Shown in pieces: positions 27,359 through 36,368 of a stretch of DNA of 64,000 nucleotides. The DNA comes from Simplicispira psychrophila DSM 11588 (lineage in GTDB: Bacteria > Pseudomonadota > Gammaproteobacteria > Burkholderiales > Burkholderiaceae_C). The DNA is taken from NCBI RefSeq assembly GCF_000688255.1, contig NZ_JHYS01000005.1, forward strand, positions 124,001 to 188,000, written 5' to 3'. Under the pieces are notes generated by a model. It was not told where the DNA came from. It ran no database searches and worked only from the letters and a program-made list of their open reading frames with translations. The stretch's first letter is position 1. Every line of letters begins with the position of its first letter. A program made the translations under genes and the position numbers.

Positions 27359-29683
27359 TTATTGAGGGGGAAGCGGTTGTAGCAGCGCAGGTGCCATGGG
27401 AAGAGCTACATCTTTGACATCAAAGCGTGGCAAGCCTTTCATTCGGTCGCGCAACTCTTCACTCACGCTGCGAATATCAATATCAGAGCGCACCACACGG
27501 GGAGTGATAACGACCAATAGTTCGGTGCGTCCGCCATTGCTGGTATTGGTGCCAAATAGATTACCCACCACCGGCATGTCCTGCAAATACGGGATACCAG
27601 ACTTGCCGGTGGTTTTGCCATCCTTGATCAGCCCCCCCAACACGATGGTCTCGCCCGATCGGACAGCCACTTTACTGCTGATCTGACGTTGCAAAAAGGA
27701 GGGCTGCCCACCTGCAGTCTCTTGGGGCGGGCCGACGTCGGTGACGGTTTGATCCACTTGCATGGTGACAATGTTACCGGCATTGACCGAGGGCGTAACT
27801 ACAAGGTGCACCCCGGTATCCTTGTATTGAATAGTGCTGGTGCTGGCATCCAGGTTGTTGGAAAAATTGGTGATACTGGTCTGGATAGGTTGCTGGTTGC
27901 CCACGTTGATGGTGGCGGTGTGGTTGTCCAGCACCATCAGGGAGGGACTGGAGATCACATTGATCAAGGACTTGGTGGCCAACGCACTGAGGACTGCGCG
28001 CACCTTCCCCAAGGGGTTGCTCAAGGTGTAGGTAAAGCCTTGGGTGATAGCGCTTCCCAGAATGCCGCCTGATACTTTGTCACCGCTGATCTGTCCTTGG
28101 CCGGTATAACCGGTGTTGGCACGACTGTCACTGAAGGCCCATTGCAGACCATACTTCAAGTCGTCATTCAGGGTAACTTCCACAATGGTGGCTTCGATCA
28201 ACACTTGCGTCAGTGGCAAATCGAGCCGTTTGAGGGTAGATTCAATTTTGGAATATTCGGCTTTGGTGCTCCAAATGAGCACGGAGTTGTTGAGCGCGTC
28301 TGCCATAACACGCACGCCCCCCAAGTTAGCCACCACCGGAGCTTGTGTGCCTCCCGCCTGCGGATTGGTATTGGCGCCAGCCGTTTGTCCACCAGCTCGC
28401 ATTCCCAGCCCCCCAGTGCTGGCGCCAAATGGGTTGTTACTGCCAAAACCGCTAGTGTTACCAAATGGGCTGCCCGTGCCGCTTTGCCCGAAGGACGCAC
28501 CTGTGGCGCTGTTCAGACCCGGCGCAACACCACTGCTGGCGCTGGTTACGCCAGTCGTTGGGCCACCAAAAATACCGCTGAGCACACTGGCCAAGTGCTG
28601 GGCATTGACGTTTTGCACCTGATAGATGAACAGTTGCGCTTCACCGGCGTTATCGCTGGGGCGATCCAGGCGCTCGATCCAGCGACGCGCCTCATCCAGA
28701 TAGGAAGCGCGCGGCGTAACCACCAGCACGCTGTTGATACGCTCAATGGGCATGATGCGCAGAGCGCCAAACAACGGGTTGCCCTCACCCAATACTACTG
28801 GCGCTGCTGTGCCGCCAACCGGCGCGCGAGCAACCCCTGCGGCTACAGGCGCAGAGGCGCTATTACCACCTGTGCTCATGAGTTGCAAGGCATTTTCAAC
28901 TTCTTTGACGGATGCGTACTTCAGCGGAAATACACCGACCGACATGCCTTTGAGCAGATCCACGTCAAAAGTATCGATCAAATCCTGCCAACCTTCGGCC
29001 TGGGTGCGGGTCCCGGTCAGCACAAGCAGGTTGCGCACGGTATCTACACGCACCAAACCATCGGGGGGCAGCAAGGGGCGCAAGATGGACGCCATCTCTG
29101 CCGCGCCAATGTATTGCAACGGCACCACGATCACACCTGAGCCCGGCTGTAAAGGCGCTTTGCCTACTTGGCGCACGACAGAACCGATACCTTTCAAAGC
29201 ATCAGGGCGGCCGACGTGGTAATTACCTCGGGCATCGCGCACCAATGCCAAGCCGTTGGCATAGAGGGCGCTTTCGAGCAAAAACACGGCCTGATCGGGC
29301 GACACAGGTGCCCGCGTGACCAAGGTAACAGTGCCTGCCAGCGGCGGATGCAAAACGTAACTGGTCTTGAGAATATCTCCCAAAATGGTACGCACCACTT
29401 CAGCAATGGGGGCTTCTTCAAAATTCAACGTGACTGGTGCACCATCGAGACCAAGCGCGAATTTGGCGGGAGCAATAACTTGGTCGTTACCACGAATGAT
29501 GCGCGGCTCGTTGACACTGGCATCAGGCGTTGGCCCCATTACAGCAGCGCTGTTGAGCACAGCCGCGTCAACGCCGACTGAGGAAGCAACGGGAGGCGCA
29601 GACCCATGATCGAGGCTCTGGGCTGTAGCAATTTGGCATATCGCCAAGGCAAATGCAGTGAGCGCGTAAGAATGAATTTTCAT
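27359..29683 (-). CDS. gspD: type II secretion outer-membrane secretin GspD
   Basis: A 774-residue secretin. An N-terminal signal peptide (ending near ICQIATA) is followed by the N0 domain and several N domains, then the pore-forming secretin domain (QVLIEATIVEVTLNDD, SSPSLMVLDNHTATINVG, ELLVVITPRVV). Residues about 385-455 are an insertion rich in Gly, Asn, Ser and Thr inside the third repeated N domain, which is common in betaproteobacterial GspD. Unlike the usual order, gspD is near the end of this operon and not at its start. Confidence 0.95.
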   Translation of the reverse strand: MKIHSYALTAFALAICQIATAQSLDHGSAPPVASSVGVDAAVLNSAAVMGPTPDASVNEPRIIRGNDQVIAPAKFALGLDGAPVTLNFEEAPIAEVVRTILGDILKTSYVLHPPLAGTVTLVTRAPVSPDQAVFLLESALYANGLALVRDARGNYHVGRPDALKGIGSVVRQVGKAPLQPGSGVIVVPLQYIGAAEMASILRPLLPPDGLVRVDTVRNLLVLTGTRTQAEGWQDLIDTFDVDLLKGMSVGVFPLKYASVKEVENALQLMSTGGNSASAPVAAGVARAPVGGTAAPVVLGEGNPLFGALRIMPIERINSVLVVTPRASYLDEARRWIERLDRPSDNAGEAQLFIYQVQNVNAQHLASVLSGIFGGPTTGVTSASSGVAPGLNSATGASFGQSGTGSPFGNTSGFGSNNPFGASTGGLGMRAGGQTAGANTNPQAGGTQAPVVANLGGVRVMADALNNSVLIWSTKAEYSKIESTLKRLDLPLTQVLIEATIVEVTLNDDLKYGLQWAFSDSRANTGYTGQGQISGDKVSGGILGSAITQGFTYTLSNPLGKVRAVLSALATKSLINVISSPSLMVLDNHTATINVGNQQPIQTSITNFSNNLDASTSTIQYKDTGVHLVVTPSVNAGNIVTMQVDQTVTDVGPPQETAGGQPSFLQRQISSKVAVRSGETIVLGGLIKDGKTTGKSGIPYLQDMPVVGNLFGTNTSNGGRTELLVVITPRVVRSDIDIRSVSEELRDRMKGLPRFDVKDVALPMAPALLQPLPPQ

Positions 29684-29722
29684 GGCGACGAATAAAGAGG
29701 CAATGGGGAACCAGACACGTAC

Positions 29723-30373
29723 TTATGGTCCAAAGCGCGGTCGGCGAGGTGGCTTTGGCGCAGCAAGCGCAGCGTCCGGGGCTGTAAGTACGGCAGCCTG
29801 TGCAGGTGGTGCAGACGCCGGTGATGCAACCTTTGCAGACGGTGCAGGCGGTGCAGGCATAGTCAGGGCTGCACCAGAAAAAGTAGCCACAGCAGCGCGC
29901 GTTAGTTGCAGCACCCGGGTTTGTCCACCGCCGGCAAAGGTCACGCTGCGCCCTTGAATACTTTGCAGCGTCCAGCCATCCAGGGATTCGTTCAAGCGTA
30001 GACGTCGGGCTTTGCCAGCCACAGTAATGATGATGCTGGCGGTATGCTCGCCAGTGACCACACCAGAGAGCTGAGCCGTGCTCAAGGTATCCACAGGCGC
30101 TTCAACCACGGCACTGGGGGGCGGTGGAGGCGGTGGGGGGCGACGTGTGGGCTGAAACAGTGGACGTTCCAATAAAGCAAGAAAGCGATTGGTATCGACC
30201 GGCTTGCGTTCAGGTAATGCCGGCAGCATTTGCAAATAGTCGTTTTTAATCGCTGCCGGCGCTATCCAGTGCACGTTGCGCAGGCTACCGTTCGAGTTGA
30301 ACCACAAAGCAGCCAACACCGCAATCAGTGCCACATTGATCAACGCCAGAGCGGTCAATACATGGCGCTTCAT
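29723..30373 (-). CDS. GspC/GspN-like inner-membrane type II secretion protein
   Basis: A 216-residue protein with one N-terminal transmembrane segment (about 5-25), a Pro-rich linker with eight consecutive prolines near residue 87, and a small domain (LSGVVTGEHTASIIITVAG, then DGWTLQSIQG) that looks like the homology region of GspC. The C-terminal third is Ala/Pro-rich and low complexity. It is shorter than classical GspC and has no visible PDZ domain. It lies between gspM and gspD, overlapping gspM by 4 bases, so a linker between the platform and the secretin is likely. Confidence 0.72.
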   Translation of the reverse strand: MKRHVLTALALINVALIAVLAALWFNSNGSLRNVHWIAPAAIKNDYLQMLPALPERKPVDTNRFLALLERPLFQPTRRPPPPPPPPSAVVEAPVDTLSTAQLSGVVTGEHTASIIITVAGKARRLRLNESLDGWTLQSIQGRSVTFAGGGQTRVLQLTRAAVATFSGAALTMPAPPAPSAKVASPASAPPAQAAVLTAPDAALAAPKPPRRPRFGP

Positions 30374-30921
30374 GAGTGTCTCCGCAACACTACCAGACTC
30401 AGTTGTACTGATAAACGCTGAACACCGCCTTTGGTGGGTGCGCCGTAGCCTTGCACCAGAACAGTATCGATAAGGATCGCTGGCGCTTCTGCAACCAGTC
30501 CTGCCAGTGCCGCTTGTAAAGCGACCATTTCACCTTCCGCGCGCACCGACAAAGGGATGCGATCAAAGCCTTTGTCTTCTTTGACAGGCAGCACTTGGCT
30601 GCTAGCAATATCCAGGCCTGCCGCCACCAAAATGCTGCGTATACGCTGCTGCGCGTCATTACCTGTCTGATTGATATCCTGCCCTTGCGGGTACACATAT
30701 TGGGCTAGAGAAGCCTGTCCCTGGGCATTGGCTTGAACCAGGGTCTCACGACTGTCTTCTAATCCCAATAGACGGGCATAGCGTGGCTCCAATTCATCGA
30801 GACGCTTTTCCGCCCATTGATGCTTTTGGTAGATATAAATGCCTGCAGCCATAAAAGGCAAGGCAAGCAGCGCCAACATGATGACTACGATGGCACTTTC
30901 ACGGCGAACGATGGATTTCAT
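30370..30921 (-). CDS. gspM: type II secretion protein GspM (PilO-like)
   Basis: A 183-residue bitopic protein with a transmembrane segment at about 12-32 followed by a short coiled region (RLDELEPRYARLLGLED) and a ferredoxin-like domain (IPLSVRAEGEMVALQAALA and ILIDTVLVQG). This is the usual layout of GspM and PilO proteins, which form the inner-membrane platform with GspL. Its start overlaps the stop of gspL (ATGA), and its end overlaps the start of the GspC/N-like gene. Confidence 0.82.
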   Translation of the reverse strand: MKSIVRRESAIVVIMLALLALPFMAAGIYIYQKHQWAEKRLDELEPRYARLLGLEDSRETLVQANAQGQASLAQYVYPQGQDINQTGNDAQQRIRSILVAAGLDIASSQVLPVKEDKGFDRIPLSVRAEGEMVALQAALAGLVAEAPAILIDTVLVQGYGAPTKGGVQRLSVQLSLVVLRRHS

Positions 30922-32183
30922 GGTACTGCCTTGCGCCCGGCCAGCGGAGCGCTAAGCACAGGAGGGGGGGGTGTACTCTCGGGTCCTGAAGAAAAACGGC
31001 TCTTTTTTCGGGGTGGCGCGGCGCTGGCTGCATTGGCTGCAGGAGGCGCTGGCATGGTAGCTATAGATGTTGCGGCACCAACCGAAGCAGCAGCATTGGG
31101 TGCAAGCTGCTTCACAGACGGGATAGTCGTATCCACGGGTGCAGACGCAGTAATGGAAAACACGGCAGGGTCCAATTGAAATTCAATAATGAAATTTTCA
31201 GCTGTGGCACCAGGATTACGGGTTGCCGCTGAAGGCGCACGAACGTCTTTAAAGCCATTTTTGGTCCCCAGCAGTTGCATAAGCGTGGCAGCGTTCGAAG
31301 TCAGACCATTGATCGTGACTTTCAAACCCTGGATCTGCAGACTTTGCAATGAAGTGTCGTCTGGCAGCACCTGGGTGATAGCTTCAAGCAGCGGCAGAAA
31401 ATCGACGCGCTCGGCCAAGAGACTGCGAAGGTTTTCCATTTCTCCAGTGGTGCGTACAAAAGCTTCGCGTTGGCCTAACAGGGGGGCAGTGCGCACCTGC
31501 ACAGCATCGTAGGCATGAACCGCCTCTATGGCACGCAATCGCAATTGCATGGTTGGCGTAATAGCCATGGCGCCCGCAACACATAACGCGCTACCTAGCA
31601 TTCCGTAAGCCATGTGGCGACGTCTGGCGCCAGACTGTGCTCGCCGCGCCTCACCCCAACCGGCCAGGAGAATGGGAGTGCCATTGGGCGTGAAGGACCA
31701 CACTTCTGGATCTGCCGCGGTGGCCAGACGATGCTGCTGGGTGCTGATGTATTGCACAGCTTGTTTGCGCGAGATCAGAACAGCATCTATTTGCAGCCCA
31801 CCCGCTTCCACCAACTGCGCACTGTAGCCCCACACCATATCGGCAGCAGCAAACGGACTGACACTGCGCAGATCAAGCTCTACTGCCTGGGCTATTTGTG
31901 TCTGCGACATGGCGGGCACGTGCAAGGTGCGGCGCAAAAGTATGTCTTCGGGCAGCTCGATGGCCTCAAAACGCTCGGTACTACTCCCTTCTCCCTTGGC
32001 CCGTTGCCCACCCAGCCAAGTAGTTTCACGCCCATCGGCGTGCAAGACGCGCACAGGAAAGTCTGGCGTCAGCCAAGCTAACGCCGGAGTCCGATGCAGT
32101 CCCTGCCAAGAGCGGCGTATTTCTGGCCAAAGCGTACCGAGGTCTAACCCGAAGAAGCGTGAAGGAGATGCAGCTGTGGACAT
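30918..32183 (-). CDS. gspL: type II secretion protein GspL (with PilN-like region)
   Basis: A 421-residue protein. The N-terminal 190 residues resemble the actin-like cytoplasmic domain of GspL/PilM (FFGLDLGTLW, then QIAQAVELDLRSVSPF). A transmembrane segment lies at about 193-213 (AYGMLGSALCVAGAMAIT), followed by a coiled coil and a PilN-like periplasmic domain (SLQSLQIQGLKVTINGLTSN). The last 70 residues are Ala/Pro-rich and contain a run of eight C in the coding strand that encodes prolines. It connects the GspE ATPase to the periplasmic platform. Confidence 0.83.
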   Translation of the reverse strand: MSTAASPSRFFGLDLGTLWPEIRRSWQGLHRTPALAWLTPDFPVRVLHADGRETTWLGGQRAKGEGSSTERFEAIELPEDILLRRTLHVPAMSQTQIAQAVELDLRSVSPFAAADMVWGYSAQLVEAGGLQIDAVLISRKQAVQYISTQQHRLATAADPEVWSFTPNGTPILLAGWGEARRAQSGARRRHMAYGMLGSALCVAGAMAITPTMQLRLRAIEAVHAYDAVQVRTAPLLGQREAFVRTTGEMENLRSLLAERVDFLPLLEAITQVLPDDTSLQSLQIQGLKVTINGLTSNAATLMQLLGTKNGFKDVRAPSAATRNPGATAENFIIEFQLDPAVFSITASAPVDTTIPSVKQLAPNAAASVGAATSIATMPAPPAANAASAAPPRKKSRFSSGPESTPPPPVLSAPLAGRKAVP

Positions 32184-32192
32184 GTTGTATGG

Positions 32193-33065
32193 TCAAACGC
32201 CAGCCATCGGCACGGCTTGTGTCCAATATTCGGCGTTAAAAATCCGCCAAGGCAGGCCGGAGCGGGAGTCGGGACGAACATCAACACTGCGCGACACGAC
32301 CACTTGCATGCCATCGGCAAGCGCGACGCGGGCGTGTAGTTTGTAGCGTGAAGATGCAAAGCTTCCGATGAATGGAGCGTTCAGGCCAGTGGTATCCATG
32401 GCAGCAGCCCCGTTTGCGCGCTGCGCGGCCAAATCGGCGGCCAAGGCAAGATTGCCCTGGGCAAGAACTGCAAGCACTTCTTTCGAAGCAGCTTGGGGAT
32501 TTACTCGGCCCCCTGCCCCCTGCGCCTCGGCGGTAATAAGCGGAGAAAGTCTAGCATAGAGGTCAAAGTCAAACCCCGGCACACGCAGTAGATCTTGCGT
32601 GGCTTCAAAGCCTTTTTCACGGCCCCGTGTGTCACGCTCGCTGCGCACCTGCACCGTGGCCTCTGCCAACGCTGCAGCGGCAGCAGCGTCCTTGGCACCG
32701 GCAACGGTGTACAAGCTTGTCAATAGGGGCCCTGGCGCGGTATTGATGTCAATCAGGCCCGTCAAAGGCATGATTTCTACCTGCATCGCATGACCCAAAT
32801 ACACCACATCGATTTTCATCAGCTGCAGGGGCCGCTCTGGGCGTACGCTGATGTCCTGCAATGCCAGAGCAATCGCCGCCTCGCCCAAGGCCATGCCTTC
32901 GACGGCTTGTCTGGTGTGGTTAATCAAACGGACTTCACTGCGGACAGAATGCACTACGCCGGTCACGATGATGCTCAGCGCGGCGACAATCCACAACACA
33001 GCGATCAAGGCAATACCTTGATCACTGTGTCGGTAGCACTGAGGGTGTAAATATCTCTTTTTCAC
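32193..33065 (-). CDS. gspK: type II secretion minor pseudopilin GspK
   Basis: A 290-residue protein with a pseudopilin N terminus (GIALIAVLWIVAALSIIVTG) and the large globular domain typical of GspK, including LTGLIDINTAPGPLLTSL and LLRVPGFDFDLYARLSPLIT. The GTG at 33065 is taken as start because it overlaps the gspJ stop as GTGA and places the hydrophobic helix near the N terminus; the frame is open further upstream to 33218 but that part is non-pseudopilin sequence. As in other GspK proteins, the Glu at position 5 of the helix is replaced. Confidence 0.87.
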   Translation of the reverse strand: MKKRYLHPQCYRHSDQGIALIAVLWIVAALSIIVTGVVHSVRSEVRLINHTRQAVEGMALGEAAIALALQDISVRPERPLQLMKIDVVYLGHAMQVEIMPLTGLIDINTAPGPLLTSLYTVAGAKDAAAAAALAEATVQVRSERDTRGREKGFEATQDLLRVPGFDFDLYARLSPLITAEAQGAGGRVNPQAASKEVLAVLAQGNLALAADLAAQRANGAAAMDTTGLNAPFIGSFASSRYKLHARVALADGMQVVVSRSVDVRPDSRSGLPWRIFNAEYWTQAVPMAGV

Positions 33066-33739
33066 TCTGGCCCCGCAGAAAAACGCCCGGAGCCACGCTC
33101 GCTGGCAGGCAGGCTGCGCATGGCGGCCACCCACAGCGGCCACGGTCCGGTGTCTGTTTGCAGTTCGATGCGCACGCGCTCGGGCAGACTGTCGGTGCGC
33201 TTCCATGCATTGACCCATAGCGGTTGTGTCTGGCGCGCATCTTCATAGGCCAGCGCAAAAGAAGTCACCCCATGCACAAGCACGCGGCTTTCGGCCAGCC
33301 CCCAGTCGGGAAATTCGGCGCTGTCTGTCCATGGCAAAAACCGGATCACTAGGGCTGGCGCTCCCTGCACAGGTTCCACTGCCAAATGAAAGAAATTGCG
33401 CCCCCCCGCGCCGTAGCGGGCCGGCATAATACCGACCCAGGAGAGGGCTGTTGGCGTGCCCATGAATAGATAGGGGCTGGCGCCTTGTGTGATGGGTGCA
33501 GGGTTCTTGCGGGCAGAAATGCGCCCCACAATAGAGCGTAAAAAACCTGTCGCAATACGAAATTCATCTGCCTTGGCGAGACGGGCATCGACCCGCTCTT
33601 CAGTTTGTGCCATGGTGCGCAGCGCCGAAGCCATGCCCAGCATCAGCAAGGACAGCAAAGCCATGGTGACCAAAAGTTCAACCAAGGTAAAACCCCGTGG
33701 CAAGCTGCGCACAGATCTTTGCGGACTGCGCACACTCAT
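33062..33739 (-). CDS. gspJ: type II secretion minor pseudopilin GspJ
   Basis: A 225-residue pseudopilin with a prepilin peptidase site (LPRGFTLVELLVTMALLSL), where cleavage falls before Phe and Glu5 is present. The mature domain is consistent with GspJ in length and in its FLRSIVGRIS segment. It overlaps gspI by 4 bases and gspK by 4 bases. Confidence 0.9.
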   Translation of the reverse strand: MSVRSPQRSVRSLPRGFTLVELLVTMALLSLLMLGMASALRTMAQTEERVDARLAKADEFRIATGFLRSIVGRISARKNPAPITQGASPYLFMGTPTALSWVGIMPARYGAGGRNFFHLAVEPVQGAPALVIRFLPWTDSAEFPDWGLAESRVLVHGVTSFALAYEDARQTQPLWVNAWKRTDSLPERVRIELQTDTGPWPLWVAAMRSLPASERGSGRFSAGPE

Positions 33740-34155
33740 GGCCGCACTCCGGTTCCTGCGGGAAGATTGCGCTGGGGCCGCAATGTGTGCAGCTCAATGT
33801 AGCGCCGGCGATCGCTCTCACTCCACTCCACCACCATATCCACAGCCTGCAGCAAGGGCGCTGCCGTGTTGCCTTGGCTGGCAGGTGTGGTGTAGGGCTG
33901 AGAATTCACTTTCCAGGAAAACTGGGCCGACTGGCCCGTCTCATTCCAGCCTTCAGCCGGCACCGCATCGCGCATAGCCAACAAAGATTCAGCCAGCGAC
34001 ATGGCGCGCTGGTAACTGGCGACCTCCCCAACGCTGCGCGCACTACTGCCGCTGGCTTTATAAAGCATCCCCAGAGCAATGGCCATGATGACGAAAGCCA
34101 CCAAGAGCTCCAGCAATGACAGACCGCGCTGCCGCAAGCGCCGAGGGCGGATCAT
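33736..34155 (-). CDS. gspI: type II secretion minor pseudopilin GspI
   Basis: A 139-residue pseudopilin with the prepilin motif RGLSLLELLVAFVIMAIALG, including Glu5, and a short globular domain starting at AMSLAESLLAMRD, as in GspI. It overlaps gspH and gspJ by 4 bases each, so the four minor pseudopilins are translationally coupled. Confidence 0.9.
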   Translation of the reverse strand: MIRPRRLRQRGLSLLELLVAFVIMAIALGMLYKASGSSARSVGEVASYQRAMSLAESLLAMRDAVPAEGWNETGQSAQFSWKVNSQPYTTPASQGNTAAPLLQAVDMVVEWSESDRRRYIELHTLRPQRNLPAGTGVRP

Positions 34156-34601
34156 GGGGACAGAGCTTCCTGACTCACTTGCCCGGACAACCAGTCCACG
34201 CGCAGACGGGTACCCACACCGGAGGGGCGCAAGATATCCACGCTGCCGCCGGTCGCACCGCCACTGGACAAAAATCGGATCGATGCCACACCTTGGCCCT
34301 GCATTTCTGTGCCAGCTACGGTAGCACGTATTTCCAGGGGAGCCGGAATCAGTTTGGCCGAATGCCCGTCGGACTGGTAGAGCCGATTGCCCAAATTGAC
34401 TGAGAAACGCACCTCTGTGTGTCCAAGCAACGCCTGCTGTCTGGCAAAACGAATCTCAGAGATCATGCCGCGCAGCACATCGCGGTATTGCGCTGCGTCG
34501 CGCATCTTGTCAAAGGCCATCGGAACCAAACCCATCAGCAGCGCCATGATGGCAAATACTACCAACAATTCGATGAGCGTAAAGCCGCGCTCACGCTGCA
34601 T
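34152..34601 (-). CDS. gspH: type II secretion minor pseudopilin GspH
   Basis: A 149-residue pseudopilin starting MQRERGFTLIELLVVFAIMA, with cleavage before Phe and Glu5 present. The RFARQQALLG segment and the C-terminal beta-rich part fit GspH. It follows gspG after 26 bases. Confidence 0.9.
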   Translation of the reverse strand: MQRERGFTLIELLVVFAIMALLMGLVPMAFDKMRDAAQYRDVLRGMISEIRFARQQALLGHTEVRFSVNLGNRLYQSDGHSAKLIPAPLEIRATVAGTEMQGQGVASIRFLSSGGATGGSVDILRPSGVGTRLRVDWLSGQVSQEALSP

Positions 34602-34627
34602 GGTGCATGTGCCAAAGGGAGCTGCGT

Positions 34628-35083
34628 TCAGGGCGTATTGCGGACGTCTGCGTTTTCACCGTCGCCGCCAGGGGCGCCGTCGGCACCCAGAGACAAGATT
34701 TCGATACCGCCATTCGGGCCGGGATTGGCATAGCGGTAGGGATGGCCCCATGGATCGGTGGGCACACCGCCCTTGAGGTAAGGGCCGGTCCAGCCGTTCA
34801 CCGAGCCGGGCTTGGCGACCAGTGCGTTGAGGCCTTCTTCAGTGGTCGGGTAACGGCCCACATCGAGCTTGAAGAGTTCCAGCGATTTATCAAGATCAGC
34901 GATCTGCACACCGGCGGTTTTCGACTTGGCACCGCCCAACTGGTTGAGTACGCGCGGGCCGACCAAGCCGGCCAGCAGCGTCAGGATGGCCAGCACCACC
35001 AGCAATTCGATCAAGGTAAAGCCACGCGCAGAGGAGCGGGCAGAGGAGGCGGCGCAGGCGCGGCGGGCACGAATACTCACCAT
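34628..35083 (-). CDS. gspG: type II secretion major pseudopilin GspG
   Basis: A 151-residue pseudopilin. The N terminus has SARGFTLIELLVVLAILTLL with the peptidase site, and the C-terminal part is characteristic of GspG: DVGRYPTTEEGLNALVAKPG, then GWTGPYLKGGVPTDPWGHPY and a calcium-site-like DGAPGGDGENADV. The start at 35083 (MVSIRARR) is used because it gives a normal prepilin leader. It builds the pseudopilus that pushes substrates through the secretin. Confidence 0.95.
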   Translation of the reverse strand: MVSIRARRACAASSARSSARGFTLIELLVVLAILTLLAGLVGPRVLNQLGGAKSKTAGVQIADLDKSLELFKLDVGRYPTTEEGLNALVAKPGSVNGWTGPYLKGGVPTDPWGHPYRYANPGPNGGIEILSLGADGAPGGDGENADVRNTP

Positions 35084-35111
35084 GGGAGACGGTTCCTTGG
35101 GCAAACAAAAA

Positions 35112-36368
35112 TTATACGGCGAGGTCATTGATAGACAGAATTCCCAGCAGGATGGAGACGATGATGGAGGCAATCAGCATGCCCAGCACCAAGATGAGCA
35201 CTGGCTCGACCAGCGTCAAAAGGCGTTTGATGCCGGTTTCGACCTCGCGGTTCAATATATTCGCCAGTTCCAGCATCATCGGGCCGATGCGGCCGGTTTC
35301 TTCGCCGACGCGAATCAGGTTGATCGCCAACGGTTCAAAGATGCCGGTGGCCGACAAGGCCTGCACTACCCGGCCACCCTCTTTGACAATCGGCGCAACG
35401 CGTGCCAGCGCTTGCTGCAATACGGTATTGCCGACGGTTTCGGTGGCAATGTGCAGCGCGGTCAGCATGGGCACACCATTGCCGAGCAAGGTACCCATCG
35501 AACGCGAAAACAGCGTCAACTGATACTTGAGTGCCAGCGGCCCCATCAGCGGCAGACGCAGTACCAAGGTCTGCCACCAGCGCCGCCCTGCGGACGACTT
35601 GAACCAGCGCATCAGCAACATGCTGCCGCCCACTGCAATCACGCCGATGAACAGGCCATAGCGCGTAAACGCCTGCCCTAGTCCCATCACCAAGCGTGTT
35701 GGCAAAGGCAGCGCATCGCCCATATCGGTAAACAGTTTTTCAAACTGCGGCACAACAAAACCGAGCATGGCAATCAAGGACAGCACCGCCACCGCCAACA
35801 AAATGGCTGGGTAAATGGTGGCAGAAATGACGTTGTCGCGCAGCGCCCGCTGGCGCTCCATGTGCTCAACCAAGCGATCCAGCACGGCAGACATCTGCCC
35901 GCTGGCCTCGCCTGAGCGAATCATGTTGATATAGAAATCACCAAATAACTCACGGTGCACAACCAATGCGCGACTGAGCGGCGTGCCACCTTTGACGGCG
36001 TCCAAAATACCTTGCATCAGCGTAGCGATGCTGGGTTTATGGCTCATGTCGATCAGTACGCGCAAGGCGTTGTCCAGCGCCAAACCGGCGCGCAGCATGA
36101 TAGCCAGCTCGGAGGTGATGGCCAGCACATCCGGCGCCGTCACCGGACCCTTGGCTTGGCGCACTTTGGGCTGGGCAAAGCCGCCGAGGCTCGGGGCGGC
36201 ACCAGCGCCTGTCGCCGCAGCGCCAGCCGCCCCCGCCTCTTCCAAACTGAGCGGCGTCAAACCTTGGCTGCGCAACTGTTTCATTGCCGCACCGATGCTG
36301 ACCGCCGTGATCCGCCCCTCTTCGACCTTGCCGGAAGCAGCGGCAGCGCGCCAGATGAACTCAGGCAT
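35112..36368 (-). CDS. gspF: type II secretion inner-membrane protein GspF
   Basis: A 418-residue platform protein with two repeated cytoplasmic domains and three membrane segments. Family motifs include RSGEASGQMSAVLDRLVEHM, and its second-half counterpart RVGEETGRIGPMMLELANIL. The Ala-rich stretch at about 47-60 is a low-complexity linker. It overlaps the end of gspE by 8 bases. Confidence 0.95.
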   Translation of the reverse strand: MPEFIWRAAAASGKVEEGRITAVSIGAAMKQLRSQGLTPLSLEEAGAAGAAATGAGAAPSLGGFAQPKVRQAKGPVTAPDVLAITSELAIMLRAGLALDNALRVLIDMSHKPSIATLMQGILDAVKGGTPLSRALVVHRELFGDFYINMIRSGEASGQMSAVLDRLVEHMERQRALRDNVISATIYPAILLAVAVLSLIAMLGFVVPQFEKLFTDMGDALPLPTRLVMGLGQAFTRYGLFIGVIAVGGSMLLMRWFKSSAGRRWWQTLVLRLPLMGPLALKYQLTLFSRSMGTLLGNGVPMLTALHIATETVGNTVLQQALARVAPIVKEGGRVVQALSATGIFEPLAINLIRVGEETGRIGPMMLELANILNREVETGIKRLLTLVEPVLILVLGMLIASIIVSILLGILSINDLAV